A DNA stretch of 64,000 nt from Symsagittifera roscoffensis (lineage: Eukaryota; Xenacoelomorpha; Acoela; Convolutidae), in the NCBI RefSeq assembly GCF_963678635.1, contig NC_087071.1:26709378-26773377 (forward strand), read 5' to 3'. Every line of letters starts with the position of its first letter. Position 1 is the stretch's first letter. The notes below the pieces were generated by a model. The model worked only from the letters and a program-made list of their open reading frames with translations. It made no database searches and was not told the DNA's origin. Of the stretch, positions 32,963 to 42,589 are shown in pieces. The position numbers and the translations under genes were made by a program.

Positions 32963-33482
32963 TCTCTGTGACTTCGGGATGTATACAGGGATGTGTTAAC
33001 CAGCTCAAGAATTACCTTACCGGCTCAAGAATTACCTTACCGACTCAAGTATTACCCAACTCAAGAATTCTCTCGAAATGTTCCCTTGCAAATACTTGCT
33101 GTAAGTGCCGATTATCGCGAGTTCGATCAAGGTTTCTCTCTCTGTTTCTCGCTTGAGTATAGTTGGACTTTCAACTTTGTTTTTCAAACTTGATCTGAAA
33201 ACAGAAAGCATATTGAAACCTGACATGTCATGTTCCTAACCTAGGGACCCCCCTTTTACCAGTATGGTTAAAATCTTATCATTCTCATATCACTTAAAAC
33301 AATTCAATTGGAATTTCCTTAAAAGCATGCAGATTCATTTTATGTTTTAGCACCGTTAACTCTTTTTTAAAATTCAATTGTCATGCCAATCATATCTTAA
33401 GATCCCTTTACGTGCGCCGCACCCCAGTACTTAACTCAAGACTCCTCCCTCACACCCGATTCGATACCCCCATGTACCCGAC
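32963..33482 (-). other. Spacer between macro-like and coiled-coil ORFs, with CTCAAGAATTACC repeats
   Basis: 520 bases without a supported ORF. At 33,000-33,070 (plus strand) a 17-18-base unit containing CTCAAGAATTACC occurs four times with small changes, including two exact copies. AT-rich sequence at 33,230-33,400 could hold an outron or splice acceptor for a subgenomic mRNA. Nothing else recognised. Confidence 0.5.
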
Positions 33483-34349
33483 TCAGGCGATGCTCAAGTA
33501 GTACTTCTTATGAAGATACACCATTATCTCAGTTTCTGCAAAGACCACATGTAGGATAGCGTACAATTCCCTCGGGCTCAGTTTGCCCCTGTTTGGGTCA
33601 TACACCGGCATTGAGACCTCTGTTATCCCTCTTTCAATCATGAAGTCTCGTAATCTTGTTAGTGCCAATATCACGTGTTCGGGATCGATTGTGTTCCTGT
33701 CATTGACCCTCGTTACTAGGAAGCACAGATATTTGCCCGGGACTTGTGCCACTGACGGTGGAAGCGCTGCCATCCCTCCCAGTCCTGGTCTCTGTCTGAA
33801 CAGAAACTCTACATTCTGGTACTCTCTTTTGAAGTCAGCTTCCAATCTTGATTTGAAACTCATGTCCGCCGTGATGCAGATCGCGCTGGTCCTGTTTGAC
33901 AGGATGAAGTCGCTATCCGTTATCATGATGTTCTCCGAGTATTCATTGGGTATTTCGAATTTCGTTTTGAAATTCCGACCTATAGTAGGCTCTGGCTTTT
34001 CTTCCTCCAGTTCCAATTCGCTCGTTTCTCTCACTTCCTTGAGCTTCTTTATCATCAAATTTTCGGTGTGGGTAAGTCCTACCCCCACTCCCCGGACAAA
34101 AATATTTATCGACGTCCCCGTCGATGTTGTCGGGTCTGAATTGTCCTGAGGAATGTCCAGTGGCCTGTCTGTTGCCGTCCATCCGAAAAGAGGGTCCTCT
34201 GTCTTCATGTAATTTGCTGCTGATACATCGACTTGCTGAATGCTTTGTCCTTTGCGGCTCTCGTCTTTGACATCACGCATCCACTCTAGAATCCTCAAGT
34301 TCGTGTTCTCCCTTCTCTCTATCTCACTCTGTTCGAGATCCGTTTCTAC
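33483..34349 (-). CDS. Macro-domain-like (TARG1/OARD1-type) ORF directly after pol
   Basis: The frame is open for 288 codons directly after the pol TAA (34,352-34,350); no ATG occurs near its start (first ATG at 34,280, a possible TTG start at 34,298). The C-terminal ~150 residues align by eye with TARG1/OARD1 macro domains, which bind or hydrolyse ADP-ribose: SAICITADM for the first strand, GKYLCFLVTR for the YIYYLVTK strand, LTRLRDFMIERGITEVSMP for the helix-turn-VTDLSMP strand, and VVFAETEIMVYLH for the last strand. The catalytic loop after SMP (GCGLD in TARG1) is replaced by VYDPNRGKL, and the Gly-Ala-Gly loop is missing, so hydrolase activity is doubtful; ligand or protein binding is more plausible. 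The N-terminal half is unrecognised. It is likely a C-terminal extension of Pol by readthrough, or a separately initiated protein. Confidence 0.6.
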   Translation of the reverse strand, partial: VETDLEQSEIERRENTNLRILEWMRDVKDESRKGQSIQQVDVSAANYMKTEDPLFGWTATDRPLDIPQDNSDPTTSTGTSINIFVRGVGVGLTHTENLMIKKLKEVRETSELELEEEKPEPTIGRNFKTKFEIPNEYSENIMITDSDFILSNRTSAICITADMSFKSRLEADFKREYQNVEFLFRQRPGLGGMAALPPSVAQVPGKYLCFLVTRVNDRNTIDPEHVILALTRLRDFMIERGITEVSMPVYDPNRGKLSPRELYAILHVVFAETEIMVYLHKKYYLSIA

Positions 34350-37300
34350 TTATGGCGTCGAGTAATCATCCTGCGGATAATGACCACCATCATCAATGAC
34401 CTGCCATTCCTCTCCGGCTTCCAGTTCGCCTGCCTTCAGTAATTCCTCGCCCAAATTGTCTGGCTGTATCCTATCGATCAAGAAGTCATCCCCGTACCTG
34501 TTGTACCTCATGCCGGTGCGTTTACGGTTGCCAGTCCTGGTTTCCGGTGGTGTTGGTCGATCCGGCTCCATCCACTTCGGCACCTCGTCTTGCTCCGGGT
34601 CGTTCCAGTCTTCTTCTACAAATGATCCTGCATCAGACCCCACTCCTATCTTTTCATTGTCTTCCAAACTCAAGTTCTCATTACCATCATTTTTCTCTCG
34701 AGTACCTTTCTCATTCACTTCACACGCTGGCTCTACCACCAGGTACTCAAGACCCTCCATGTCCTTCGGTATGCACCAATCCTCTGGGGACGGGACGTGA
34801 GGCTTCAGATTTTCATAATGTGCCGCTCGCCCAGTACTCAAGCGATAGAACCGTCCTTGTTGATGAACCTCCGTTATCATGAATGGTCCCCTCCACTTCT
34901 TGAGTAGTTTCTTTGTTCCCTTGGGCGGTATTACATTTTGGAAGACCCACACGTATTGGCCCACTTCATATGGCTTTGCTCTTAATATTTTTTCTTCGTA
35001 TTTCCTGCGTTGCCTCATTTGCGCTTGCGCCGTGTTCCTCCTGCATAGCTCGTTCAACTCCTGTTGTCTTTTGATCGCTTCTTTCACGTATGCCTGAGGC
35101 GACGTCCTTTTCCCCTCGTATTCCGGGTAAAAGAATGTCAGAGGCATTGCTCTCTCCCTGCCCGTCAACATCATGAAAGGACTGATGCCCGTAGTTGAGT
35201 GCTGTGTACTGTTGTAGGCTCCTACTACCTGTGGCAGGTATTTGTCCCAGTCCGTCATGTATCTTGAGCAGTACACCCTTAACATGTTGACCAGTGTCCT
35301 GTTTTGTCTCTCTACCAACCCATTGGTCTGCGGATGATAGGTCGTTGAGTGTGCTTGAGCAATGTGCGATCTCTTCATCAATTCTTTTGTCAAGTCCCCC
35401 ACAAAAGCTTTGCCGTTGTCCGACTGGAAAGTCATTGGACAACCATACCGCGATATCCAATGCGTTATCAGATGATCACATGTCTCTTCGGCCGAGGCTG
35501 TCTGGCACGGAACCGCTTCCGCCAACTTTGTGAAGTGATCTATTATAACCAGTATCTGGTTGTATCCCGACTCTGCCATGCAGATTTTTTGATGGTCTAT
35601 CTGCACCACTTCATTGAACTCCGAGCTCTCAACGGACTTGAGGGGAAACTTCATCTTCCTTGGGTCTTTTACCTGGAGACATGCCAGGCAGGCATTCACC
35701 CATCTCTCGCAAGCTTTTCTCATTCCTGGCCAATCAAATCTGTGAAGTATCCTTTGTTGTACTTTGTCTATCCCCTGGTGACCCATCTGGTCGTGTGATC
35801 TGAAAAGCACCTCTGTCTGGTACAATTGTGGTAGTATGATGAGGTTGTGTTTGTGTAATATCTTTTCCTCATCTCTCCTCTTGCACGCTACCACTCCATC
35901 AGCTGTGTGATAAACTAAGTCTTTCTTTTCTTTGTAGAACTGGCTCAAGATCTTGTAGCTGTCTTCCTCAAGTTCCCCCTTTTCCTTGACCCCCGACTGG
36001 ATCCATTTGGAGAGGTTACTTGTCATTTTGTCATTCTTCTGGGCTCTTATTAGGTCTGACAGCCTATATCTTGCCTTGACATGCTCCTTTAGCGCCATGA
36101 TCTGTCCATTCATCTCACCAGGGTTGTGGATGTCATCACTCAGTTTCACGCATATCATCCTTTTCACGATTTTCATATCATCTTCTGGCACCAGATTCGT
36201 TCTGATGTTCGTTCTGATGTTTGAGTTGCATGATAGTTCCCTGAATGGTTTCCTTGCGACCGCAATTTTCTCAAGTTCCTCACCACCTCGCATCTCCTGT
36301 ATGTCCATGTTGTATGTTCCTGAAGATGGATCCGTCTGTAACTCCCTGTCGTGGTGCCTTGTCTTCTCTTCCGCCAGTATCATGCACAGACTGTCCTGGT
36401 TTTCGCTGCTCTCATCCGAGTCTTCATCCCATCCTTCACGCTCCCCTGACAATTTTCCTTCTCCGGTTCCTTCTTCCGTGAACCTGGAACACTCCCCGGA
36501 CTCTTGACCTAGTCCCAGGTGTTCAGTATCTTCCTTGAACGTCACTTTCTTTTTCCTAGCCTTGGTCTGCTCCAGAATGTCTTCGGGGATTTTGTCAACT
36601 AGTGACCGCACGACATCTTTGCTGTCAGTGACGCTTCCTCTTGATGAGTCAGTATCGTTCACTGTCTCTTTTCTCCGAAATATAGTGAATTCCGGTTTCT
36701 CTTTACCCTTCTCCTGGATCACTGGCTTATCATCTGATAGTTTCTCGAGCAACCTCATTAAGTCATCATCTATCTGTGCAGTTCCTGCTTCCACCTGGTT
36801 AAGATCATAGCCTTTTGCCTTGAGCGTCTCCTTCACGATTTTCGACTTGAGTATAATCTCAATCGGAATCCTCTTGCTCTTCCTCAAGATGGTCTTCTCT
36901 GGAGGCTCTTTAGGCAATTCAGGATGATCTTCTATCGGTTTGCCTGACTTGTCCAGCCATCTCGTGAGTGGAAGACTGTCGTACGTTTCCTTGTCCATGA
37001 ATGAGAAGCCATCTTTGATTTCAGGTCTGTCTGCTTCTCTTTGCTCTTGTCTCTCATAGAACTCCGTCTTCTTACTCAAGCTGTCGGCATTCTGATGTTT
37101 ATCTCGCGTTCTATGCTCAATTATCATGTTGTATCCGTCCAGGCGAACTATCCACCTCCCAATGTAACTTTGGTCCATTGAGTACGTTTTCAGCCAGCTC
37201 AGTGCTCTGTTGTCGACTCGCAACTTGAATGGCTCACTGCCCAGGTATGCCCTGTATTTCTCGACAAAGGTAACCACCGCGAACATCTCAGCTTTCGGTG

Positions 37301-40300
37301 CTCCGTACTTCATTTCCGTGTCACTCAGGACTTTGCTCCCGTACGCTATTGGTCTCAAGACTGTCTTCCCATTCCATTCTTGTTCTTGGTGGAGAATCCC
37401 AGAAATCGCGACCACCGTTGCATCCGTGTCCAGCACGTACATCCCTTTCTCAGTCGGCATACCCAGTACTGGTGCCTCACATAGCTCTTTCTTTATCCTC
37501 TGGAATGACTCTTCTGCTGCGTTGTTCCACGTGAACTTCTTGCCCTTGTGTCTCATTAATTGTTGCATCGGGTATACCTTGTCTGCATAGCCTTTGATGA
37601 ACTCTCTATAATAGTTAGCGAAACCCAGGAAGCTCATCAACTGGTGCTCTGTCTTCGGTGATTTCCAGGTCAGGACTGCTTCCACGGCGTCCGTATCAGG
37701 TCTGATGCCGTGCTTGTCTACCATCCTGCCCAAGTATTTTATTGAGTCCTTGAGTATCTCGCACTTTGATGGTTTGCATTTTAGCCCCGACCTCTTCATG
37801 CATGCAAACACTTCGTCTAGTCTCTCAATGTGGTCTTCCAGTGTTGGCGTCGCTATTACCACGTCATCCACGTAGCACATTACCAGGTTGCCATACTTCT
37901 TCGTTACGCCTATCAGCGCGTGTGCCATCAACCGCTGAAACGTGGCTGTGGCATTGCAAAGTCCAAACGGCATCCGTTTCCATTGAAACAGACCCAACTC
38001 GCAGGCAAACCCTGTCTTGTCCCTGTCCTGCTTCCTTCGTGGTACTTGCCAAAAGGCCGAGCCTAAATCAAGAGTCGTAAAAAATTTTGCATCACCTAAC
38101 TTCGAGAGGCTCTCGTCAATCCTAGGTATGGGATAGGCATCCTTCACCGTGACGGAGTTCAGGTATCGAAAGTCACAACAAAACCTCAACTGATCGCCTT
38201 TCTTTTTGGCCATCACTACTCCACACGCCCACGGTGACTTGGATGGTTCTATCATGTCATACTCTAGTAACGTCTCGATCTCTTTTCTACACGCGTCCGA
38301 TTTGTGTGGGGTCATGCGCCTCGCCCCCTCCCTGTGTGGTACCGCGTTTTCCTCAAGTTCTATTTCATGCTCAACCAAATTACAACACCCGATATCCGCC
38401 TTATGCCTCGAAAAAACTTCCTCGTTCCGCTCTAGTACGTCCTTGATGGCTTCGAGCTGTTCATCTTTCAGTTTGCCCCTCAAATGTTCAATCTCCGGCA
38501 GGACCGGTTTTTCATTTTGCATTTCATCTAGTGTGGGTCGCTCTGGAAAGTTCGAACAGCTCGAAAGACCATCATCCGTTTCTGACTTAAGTGATTTAAT
38601 AAGACCTGAAGAATCTTTTATTTTCTGCAATCGTCTCAAGATACAAATTTTGTCCCTGTGATTGGGACAATCAAAAACTTCATTTTGTTTTGAGTTCTCA
38701 ATTGTTTCATATCGAGTTTTAACCGGTAAAGCATATCCCAATTTCCTCCCTCTCTGTATCGTGATCGGTATATCAAGGGTATTCAACAAGACACTGACGC
38801 AGAGGCCGCTCTTCGTTATCGAAAATGATCTTCCTAAAACAGCAGCACTTTGACTATTAGGATTCGGAACTATGCACACTTGCTTGTTGTCACTTAGTTC
38901 ATTGTAATTTTTCATCCTCAAACTTACGATTGCCGCTTCATTAGCTTTTAGCCTCACCCTCCTACTCAAGAATACCGGTGCTTTGTTTTCATTTGCCATT
39001 ATTAAATTTACCGGTTTGATTGCGTACCTCCTATCCGGGTTCCGTATCCTGAACATTGCGTTATTTAGATCAATCGTTACGTCGAAACTCCTGATGAAGT
39101 CTCTGCCCAAAATAAATTGGTCAGATTCATCTAGGTTTTCTACCACGATAAAGCTCATCCACAGGTTACGTTCCCCCAAATTGAGGGCTATTATTGGCGT
39201 CCTGCCCAGCACCCGAAGGGCCCCTTTGTTTGCAGCCGACATCCGTATTCTCGAGTCTATCAAGTCGCCTTTGTCAAAGCCCATCCTCTCCCAAGTTTCG
39301 ATTGGTATGACGCTCAAGACTGCTCCCGTGTCAAGCAACCCACGCAACTGAGTCTTTTTGCCACTTATATCCAGCACGTGCCCTGTCACATCTGCCTCCG
39401 TCCCGATGTGCATTGCATCTTCTTCAAGCATGGCGCAGTGTCCAATCGATCTCACTTTCAATTCTTCTTTCCCTACGTAGATTTGTCCAATTAGGTCTTC
39501 GTCACATGTTATCATCGTCTTGGTATAGATGTTAATCCCATCTATATTTAGCATCACCTCGTGTGGACCATAAGCTTCAGTATATCTGCTATCAACACGT
39601 ATCGACTTGCTGCCCCCTCTCATGAGTAGTGCTCTCAAGGCTCTAGAAGTCGTTTGTGGGCTTATACAGCTCAAGTAATCTGCGTACACGTCAATGTGCA
39701 TTATCGTCTGGTCGCTCGGTTCGCTCAAGTTTCTGGTTACCTCGTGGCCGCCCACTGTGATTATCGACATTATTCTAGCCCTAATTTTCGATATGCCGAA
39801 TGGCTTTCCCGTCACCATTTTTACAGTGTTACAATTTCCCGTCTTTGTTGAGCCCGGTACAGCCTCTGGTGTTTGGTTCGATCCGGTTAATGCTTCGTTG
39901 AAATTCTGTCTTTCGATCTCCAGCTTTAGTCGCTGCTCTATTTCTTTCGCAGCCAGATCCTGTTTTACTTTGGCAATTGCTTCCGTCGCCGCTTTCTCAT
40001 AGTTTATCTCTAGCGAGTTCCCAGCCGCGGACTCTATCGCACCATTAACATGTGTTACAGCTTTCACTGTTTTCGTCGGCAATTCCGTGCTTGGTGCTCC
40101 TAAGTTCCTAGATTCAAACTCGTTTTGTCTATTCCGCTGATTCTGCACTGCCGCTAATGCCAACTTATGTTTGGGGTGACTCTGGTCCTTGACCGCTTCC
40201 CAGAACAAGGGACAATCCATTCTGAAGTGCCCCTCCTGGTTACAGAAGAAGCATCTTGCGCCTATCTTGATGATTAAGCCACTATAGTACTCGTGTTCCT

Positions 40301-40313
40301 CCATCTGGCTCAT
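34350..40313 (-). CDS. pol: Ty3/gypsy Pol polyprotein, 1,987 aa
   Basis: Domains in order: a CCHC zinc knuckle at residues 21-34 (CX2CX4HX4C), an aspartic protease around residue 328 (LLDTGAVLSV), RT at ~690-870 (CCDFRYLN, TLDLGSAFWQ, MPFGLCNA and active-site YVDD near 814), RNase H at ~956-1,080 (LDTDATV, KAEMFAVV, RVDNRAL, NADSLSK), an acidic, disordered insertion of about 400 residues, and integrase (HHCC ~1,508-1,545 ending CLACLQ; DDE in VQIDHQK ~1,571, QSDNGKAF ~1,631, NGLVERQN ~1,666). The acidic C-terminal tail has no chromodomain. All catalytic residues are present. The ATG at 40,313 is seven codons after the in-frame TGA ending gag, so Gag-Pol by stop readthrough is likely. It is longer than usual Pol (about 1,100-1,300 aa) mainly because of the inserted acidic region. 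Confidence 0.95.
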   Translation of the reverse strand: MSQMEEHEYYSGLIIKIGARCFFCNQEGHFRMDCPLFWEAVKDQSHPKHKLALAAVQNQRNRQNEFESRNLGAPSTELPTKTVKAVTHVNGAIESAAGNSLEINYEKAATEAIAKVKQDLAAKEIEQRLKLEIERQNFNEALTGSNQTPEAVPGSTKTGNCNTVKMVTGKPFGISKIRARIMSIITVGGHEVTRNLSEPSDQTIMHIDVYADYLSCISPQTTSRALRALLMRGGSKSIRVDSRYTEAYGPHEVMLNIDGINIYTKTMITCDEDLIGQIYVGKEELKVRSIGHCAMLEEDAMHIGTEADVTGHVLDISGKKTQLRGLLDTGAVLSVIPIETWERMGFDKGDLIDSRIRMSAANKGALRVLGRTPIIALNLGERNLWMSFIVVENLDESDQFILGRDFIRSFDVTIDLNNAMFRIRNPDRRYAIKPVNLIMANENKAPVFLSRRVRLKANEAAIVSLRMKNYNELSDNKQVCIVPNPNSQSAAVLGRSFSITKSGLCVSVLLNTLDIPITIQRGRKLGYALPVKTRYETIENSKQNEVFDCPNHRDKICILRRLQKIKDSSGLIKSLKSETDDGLSSCSNFPERPTLDEMQNEKPVLPEIEHLRGKLKDEQLEAIKDVLERNEEVFSRHKADIGCCNLVEHEIELEENAVPHREGARRMTPHKSDACRKEIETLLEYDMIEPSKSPWACGVVMAKKKGDQLRFCCDFRYLNSVTVKDAYPIPRIDESLSKLGDAKFFTTLDLGSAFWQVPRRKQDRDKTGFACELGLFQWKRMPFGLCNATATFQRLMAHALIGVTKKYGNLVMCYVDDVVIATPTLEDHIERLDEVFACMKRSGLKCKPSKCEILKDSIKYLGRMVDKHGIRPDTDAVEAVLTWKSPKTEHQLMSFLGFANYYREFIKGYADKVYPMQQLMRHKGKKFTWNNAAEESFQRIKKELCEAPVLGMPTEKGMYVLDTDATVVAISGILHQEQEWNGKTVLRPIAYGSKVLSDTEMKYGAPKAEMFAVVTFVEKYRAYLGSEPFKLRVDNRALSWLKTYSMDQSYIGRWIVRLDGYNMIIEHRTRDKHQNADSLSKKTEFYERQEQREADRPEIKDGFSFMDKETYDSLPLTRWLDKSGKPIEDHPELPKEPPEKTILRKSKRIPIEIILKSKIVKETLKAKGYDLNQVEAGTAQIDDDLMRLLEKLSDDKPVIQEKGKEKPEFTIFRRKETVNDTDSSRGSVTDSKDVVRSLVDKIPEDILEQTKARKKKVTFKEDTEHLGLGQESGECSRFTEEGTGEGKLSGEREGWDEDSDESSENQDSLCMILAEEKTRHHDRELQTDPSSGTYNMDIQEMRGGEELEKIAVARKPFRELSCNSNIRTNIRTNLVPEDDMKIVKRMICVKLSDDIHNPGEMNGQIMALKEHVKARYRLSDLIRAQKNDKMTSNLSKWIQSGVKEKGELEEDSYKILSQFYKEKKDLVYHTADGVVACKRRDEEKILHKHNLIILPQLYQTEVLFRSHDQMGHQGIDKVQQRILHRFDWPGMRKACERWVNACLACLQVKDPRKMKFPLKSVESSEFNEVVQIDHQKICMAESGYNQILVIIDHFTKLAEAVPCQTASAEETCDHLITHWISRYGCPMTFQSDNGKAFVGDLTKELMKRSHIAQAHSTTYHPQTNGLVERQNRTLVNMLRVYCSRYMTDWDKYLPQVVGAYNSTQHSTTGISPFMMLTGRERAMPLTFFYPEYEGKRTSPQAYVKEAIKRQQELNELCRRNTAQAQMRQRRKYEEKILRAKPYEVGQYVWVFQNVIPPKGTKKLLKKWRGPFMITEVHQQGRFYRLSTGRAAHYENLKPHVPSPEDWCIPKDMEGLEYLVVEPACEVNEKGTREKNDGNENLSLEDNEKIGVGSDAGSFVEEDWNDPEQDEVPKWMEPDRPTPPETRTGNRKRTGMRYNRYGDDFLIDRIQPDNLGEELLKAGELEAGEEWQVIDDGGHYPQDDYSTP

Positions 40314-40334
40314 GTCCTCCTCATCTGGTGCATA

Positions 40335-42062
40335 TCATAGACTCTTCATGCCTTGTTTGTATGTTTTGCAGTCAGCCACGTGGTGATCCGCCGACCCGCA
40401 GTTCGCGCATGATCTGCGCTTGTCCATGTCATCTCTAGGCTTATACCATGACGACCTCTGGGGTTGACTTCCCCCTTGCGTGTTCCTGTTTTCTGTATAT
40501 GAGTATTTCTTGGGTTTCATCAGCATGTATTCCCTTGGTTTCTGTCTCATTTCTTCTGGGGTTGGTGCGCTGTCTTTCGACAATGTGTAGTATGTTGCTA
40601 ACATTGTCCTTAAGTCGTCACTTTTTACCCCATCAATAAACTTCGAGGCAATGCTAAAGTTTCTTCTGTTTGTCGACTCCTCTGGGTCACTCCTTCTTCT
40701 CAAGCTCTCGAGATCATCTAGGAACCGATCTATTGACTCGTCGTCCCTCTGCCTTCTCTTTTCAAATCGCATCATCGCTTGGTGACCCTTCATGCCTGAC
40801 CCGAATCGATTCAGCAATATCTCGAAGATCTTGTCCGCGGTATCGCGTTCTTCTTCTTTCTTTGCAACCACGCATTTCAATGCCATGCCTTCCAGGTTAC
40901 TGAGTATGGCTGTGCATGCTTGCCTTTCATCATTTAAGTTATCTTGTTCTAGATGTAATCTCATCACTTCCACCCACGTGTCAATGCATCCATCTGAGTC
41001 GTCTTTGAATTCTTTTGGCTTCTTGAAAGTTTTCCTTGATTTTCCGTCTCTCCTATCGCTCGAGTTAGTGTTCCTCGTGGCGAAGGCCTCTAGAGTCCTG
41101 TTCATCATCTCCCAAGTGCTTGCCCATGTCATGGCATCCGGACCTGCGTTGCTGCTAGCTGTTGAGTCCCCCGGACCACTCGTTGTGTTTGAATTCCCAC
41201 TTTTCATGATTGTTTTATCAGCCGTTGGTGCTATGCTCACCGTATTCCGGGTTAAGGGCAACGGTGTCGATTGCCGTTTGCCCCTTTGTGGTTCCACAAA
41301 GTCAACTCTGGTGCCTTGCGTGCGATCCGCTGCCGGTCTTTCTTGTGAGGTAGAATTTCTCAAGATTGCATCCAATTTCGTCTGTATTGCACCTGAACTT
41401 TCGGCCTGATTCTTGCTCATTGTGTCCAGCCTCTTTTCCAGGCTGCCTATTTGGCTGTTGACATCATCATATCGGTTTTTCAACTGTTGCAAATCTTTTT
41501 TGATGTTCCCTTCTCGTTCTTTATTGGTGGCTTCTACCTTATCTGTCACCTCCTTGAGTCTCTCGTCTGTTGCCTTAGCCAGGTTAAAATAACTATCCAG
41601 ATACTCGTGTTTGTTGTATCTTAATTCTTTTCTTATCACTTCTCTGTCCTCTTCGCTGTGCTTCAGCTTTTTGTCGATCTGATTCAGTTTTGCCATCAAG
41701 TCACCTAGCTCAAGAGTAGCCTCTTCATGGTCAGCCGTTGGTCTTTCTTCGGCCGTTGCTTCTGCTTTAGTTTGTTCCTCTCTCGGATTGGCTTCTGTCG
41801 TCTTCGTGCTCACTGTCCCAAATGTTCGTGCTCTTTCAGCTTTTGGTTCATCAGTCACGTTCTCTTTCGTTTTTATTCCGACCATCATCGCCAACCTTTC
41901 TGTAAAAGATGTCTTTTTTACTTGAGAGTCTTCTTCCACCGTTTCTTCGGTGTTGCCTATTGCATCTTCCACATCGTCTATTGGTGAGAACTCTATGGGT
42001 TTCGGGGGTTTGGTTCTTCTGCATTGGGCATTGGAGTTGACTCCGTCGTCTTTTTCTCCAGT
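40335..42062 (-). CDS. gag: Gag (capsid/nucleocapsid) of the giant element
   Basis: Frame open from 42,062 to the TGA at 40,337-40,335; no ATG near its start, and the first plausible internal start is GTG at 41,972 (545 codons). An N-terminal charged coiled coil (about residues 80-200, LNQIDKKLKHSEEDREVI onward) is followed by a retrotransposon Gag capsid segment (WVEVMRLHLEQ, LEGMALKCV, FEILLNRFGSG, FLDDLESLRRR) and a zinc knuckle CANCGSADHHVADC near the end. The lack of an ATG and the 70-base overlap with the upstream 102-codon ORF, which contains a slippery heptamer, suggest entry by -1 frameshifting. The second zinc knuckle is just beyond the stop, in Pol, so the nucleocapsid region is divided by the TGA. 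Confidence 0.9.
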   Translation of the reverse strand, partial: TGEKDDGVNSNAQCRRTKPPKPIEFSPIDDVEDAIGNTEETVEEDSQVKKTSFTERLAMMVGIKTKENVTDEPKAERARTFGTVSTKTTEANPREEQTKAEATAEERPTADHEEATLELGDLMAKLNQIDKKLKHSEEDREVIRKELRYNKHEYLDSYFNLAKATDERLKEVTDKVEATNKEREGNIKKDLQQLKNRYDDVNSQIGSLEKRLDTMSKNQAESSGAIQTKLDAILRNSTSQERPAADRTQGTRVDFVEPQRGKRQSTPLPLTRNTVSIAPTADKTIMKSGNSNTTSGPGDSTASSNAGPDAMTWASTWEMMNRTLEAFATRNTNSSDRRDGKSRKTFKKPKEFKDDSDGCIDTWVEVMRLHLEQDNLNDERQACTAILSNLEGMALKCVVAKKEEERDTADKIFEILLNRFGSGMKGHQAMMRFEKRRQRDDESIDRFLDDLESLRRRSDPEESTNRRNFSIASKFIDGVKSDDLRTMLATYYTLSKDSAPTPEEMRQKPREYMLMKPKKYSYTENRNTQGGSQPQRSSWYKPRDDMDKRRSCANCGSADHHVADCKTYKQGMKSL

Positions 42063-42301
42063 TCATCTACGCTCTGGTTTGGTGTCTCTAGGTCGATTTC
42101 GATTGTAGGCTCCACCTCTTTTTCCTTCGCATCTTCTCGCATCTTGCTCTCGGCGCCACTTCTCGTGCTGACCATGCTAACTGAAAAGTTATTTTTTGTT
42201 TTGCCTGGGCCCCTTGATGTCGTTCCACGCAGCGACGAGTTAAATTTCGTGTTTGATCCACTTGACCTTTTTTCAAGCACCGGTACCCTACTCCGTCTCA
42301 T
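41993..42301 (-). CDS. Gag N-terminal ORF, 102 aa, candidate 0-frame of a -1 frameshift
   Basis: ATG at 42,301, 102 codons, ending TAG 41,995-41,993. The peptide is basic, Ser/Thr-rich at first (MRRSRVPVLEKRSS) and acidic later (VEPTIEIDLETPNQSVDELE), probably disordered. It overlaps the Met-less gag frame by 70 bases, and the heptamer AAACCCC in the 0-frame phasing A AAC CCC lies inside the overlap, ten bases before its stop. It is therefore best read as the start of the Gag polyprotein. An alternative is an intron or a simple indel mutation in this copy. Confidence 0.6.
   Translation of the reverse strand: MRRSRVPVLEKRSSGSNTKFNSSLRGTTSRGPGKTKNNFSVSMVSTRSGAESKMREDAKEKEVEPTIEIDLETPNQSVDELEKKTTESTPMPNAEEPNPRNP
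42005..42011 (-). promoter_or_regulatory. Candidate -1 ribosomal frameshift slippery site
   Basis: AAACCCC on the minus strand fits X XXY YYZ in the frame of the 102-codon ORF and would move ribosomes into the gag frame. I did not identify a downstream pseudoknot by eye. Confidence 0.45.
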
Positions 42302-42589
42302 TATTTCTATTTACAATTGCTCTTATTTACAATATTATTTTATATACAATTCTATTCTAAGAATAAAAATTTTTGTGGAAACAAATTCTTAAAAGAAAAT
42401 GTACAACGTGATAAAAACCTTGTTCCAGTTCTCTAAAATTCCAGTTGTAATTTTACTTCAATTTTTATACTGTCCTTAGACTTCCAGTTACCGTTCCTAC
42501 TCTTCTTTGTACCGTCCCAGGCTTCCTTTTACTGTCCCAAGACTGTTCGGTAATGTCCCAGTACTCCGTCAGTGTCCCAAGACCCCTGA

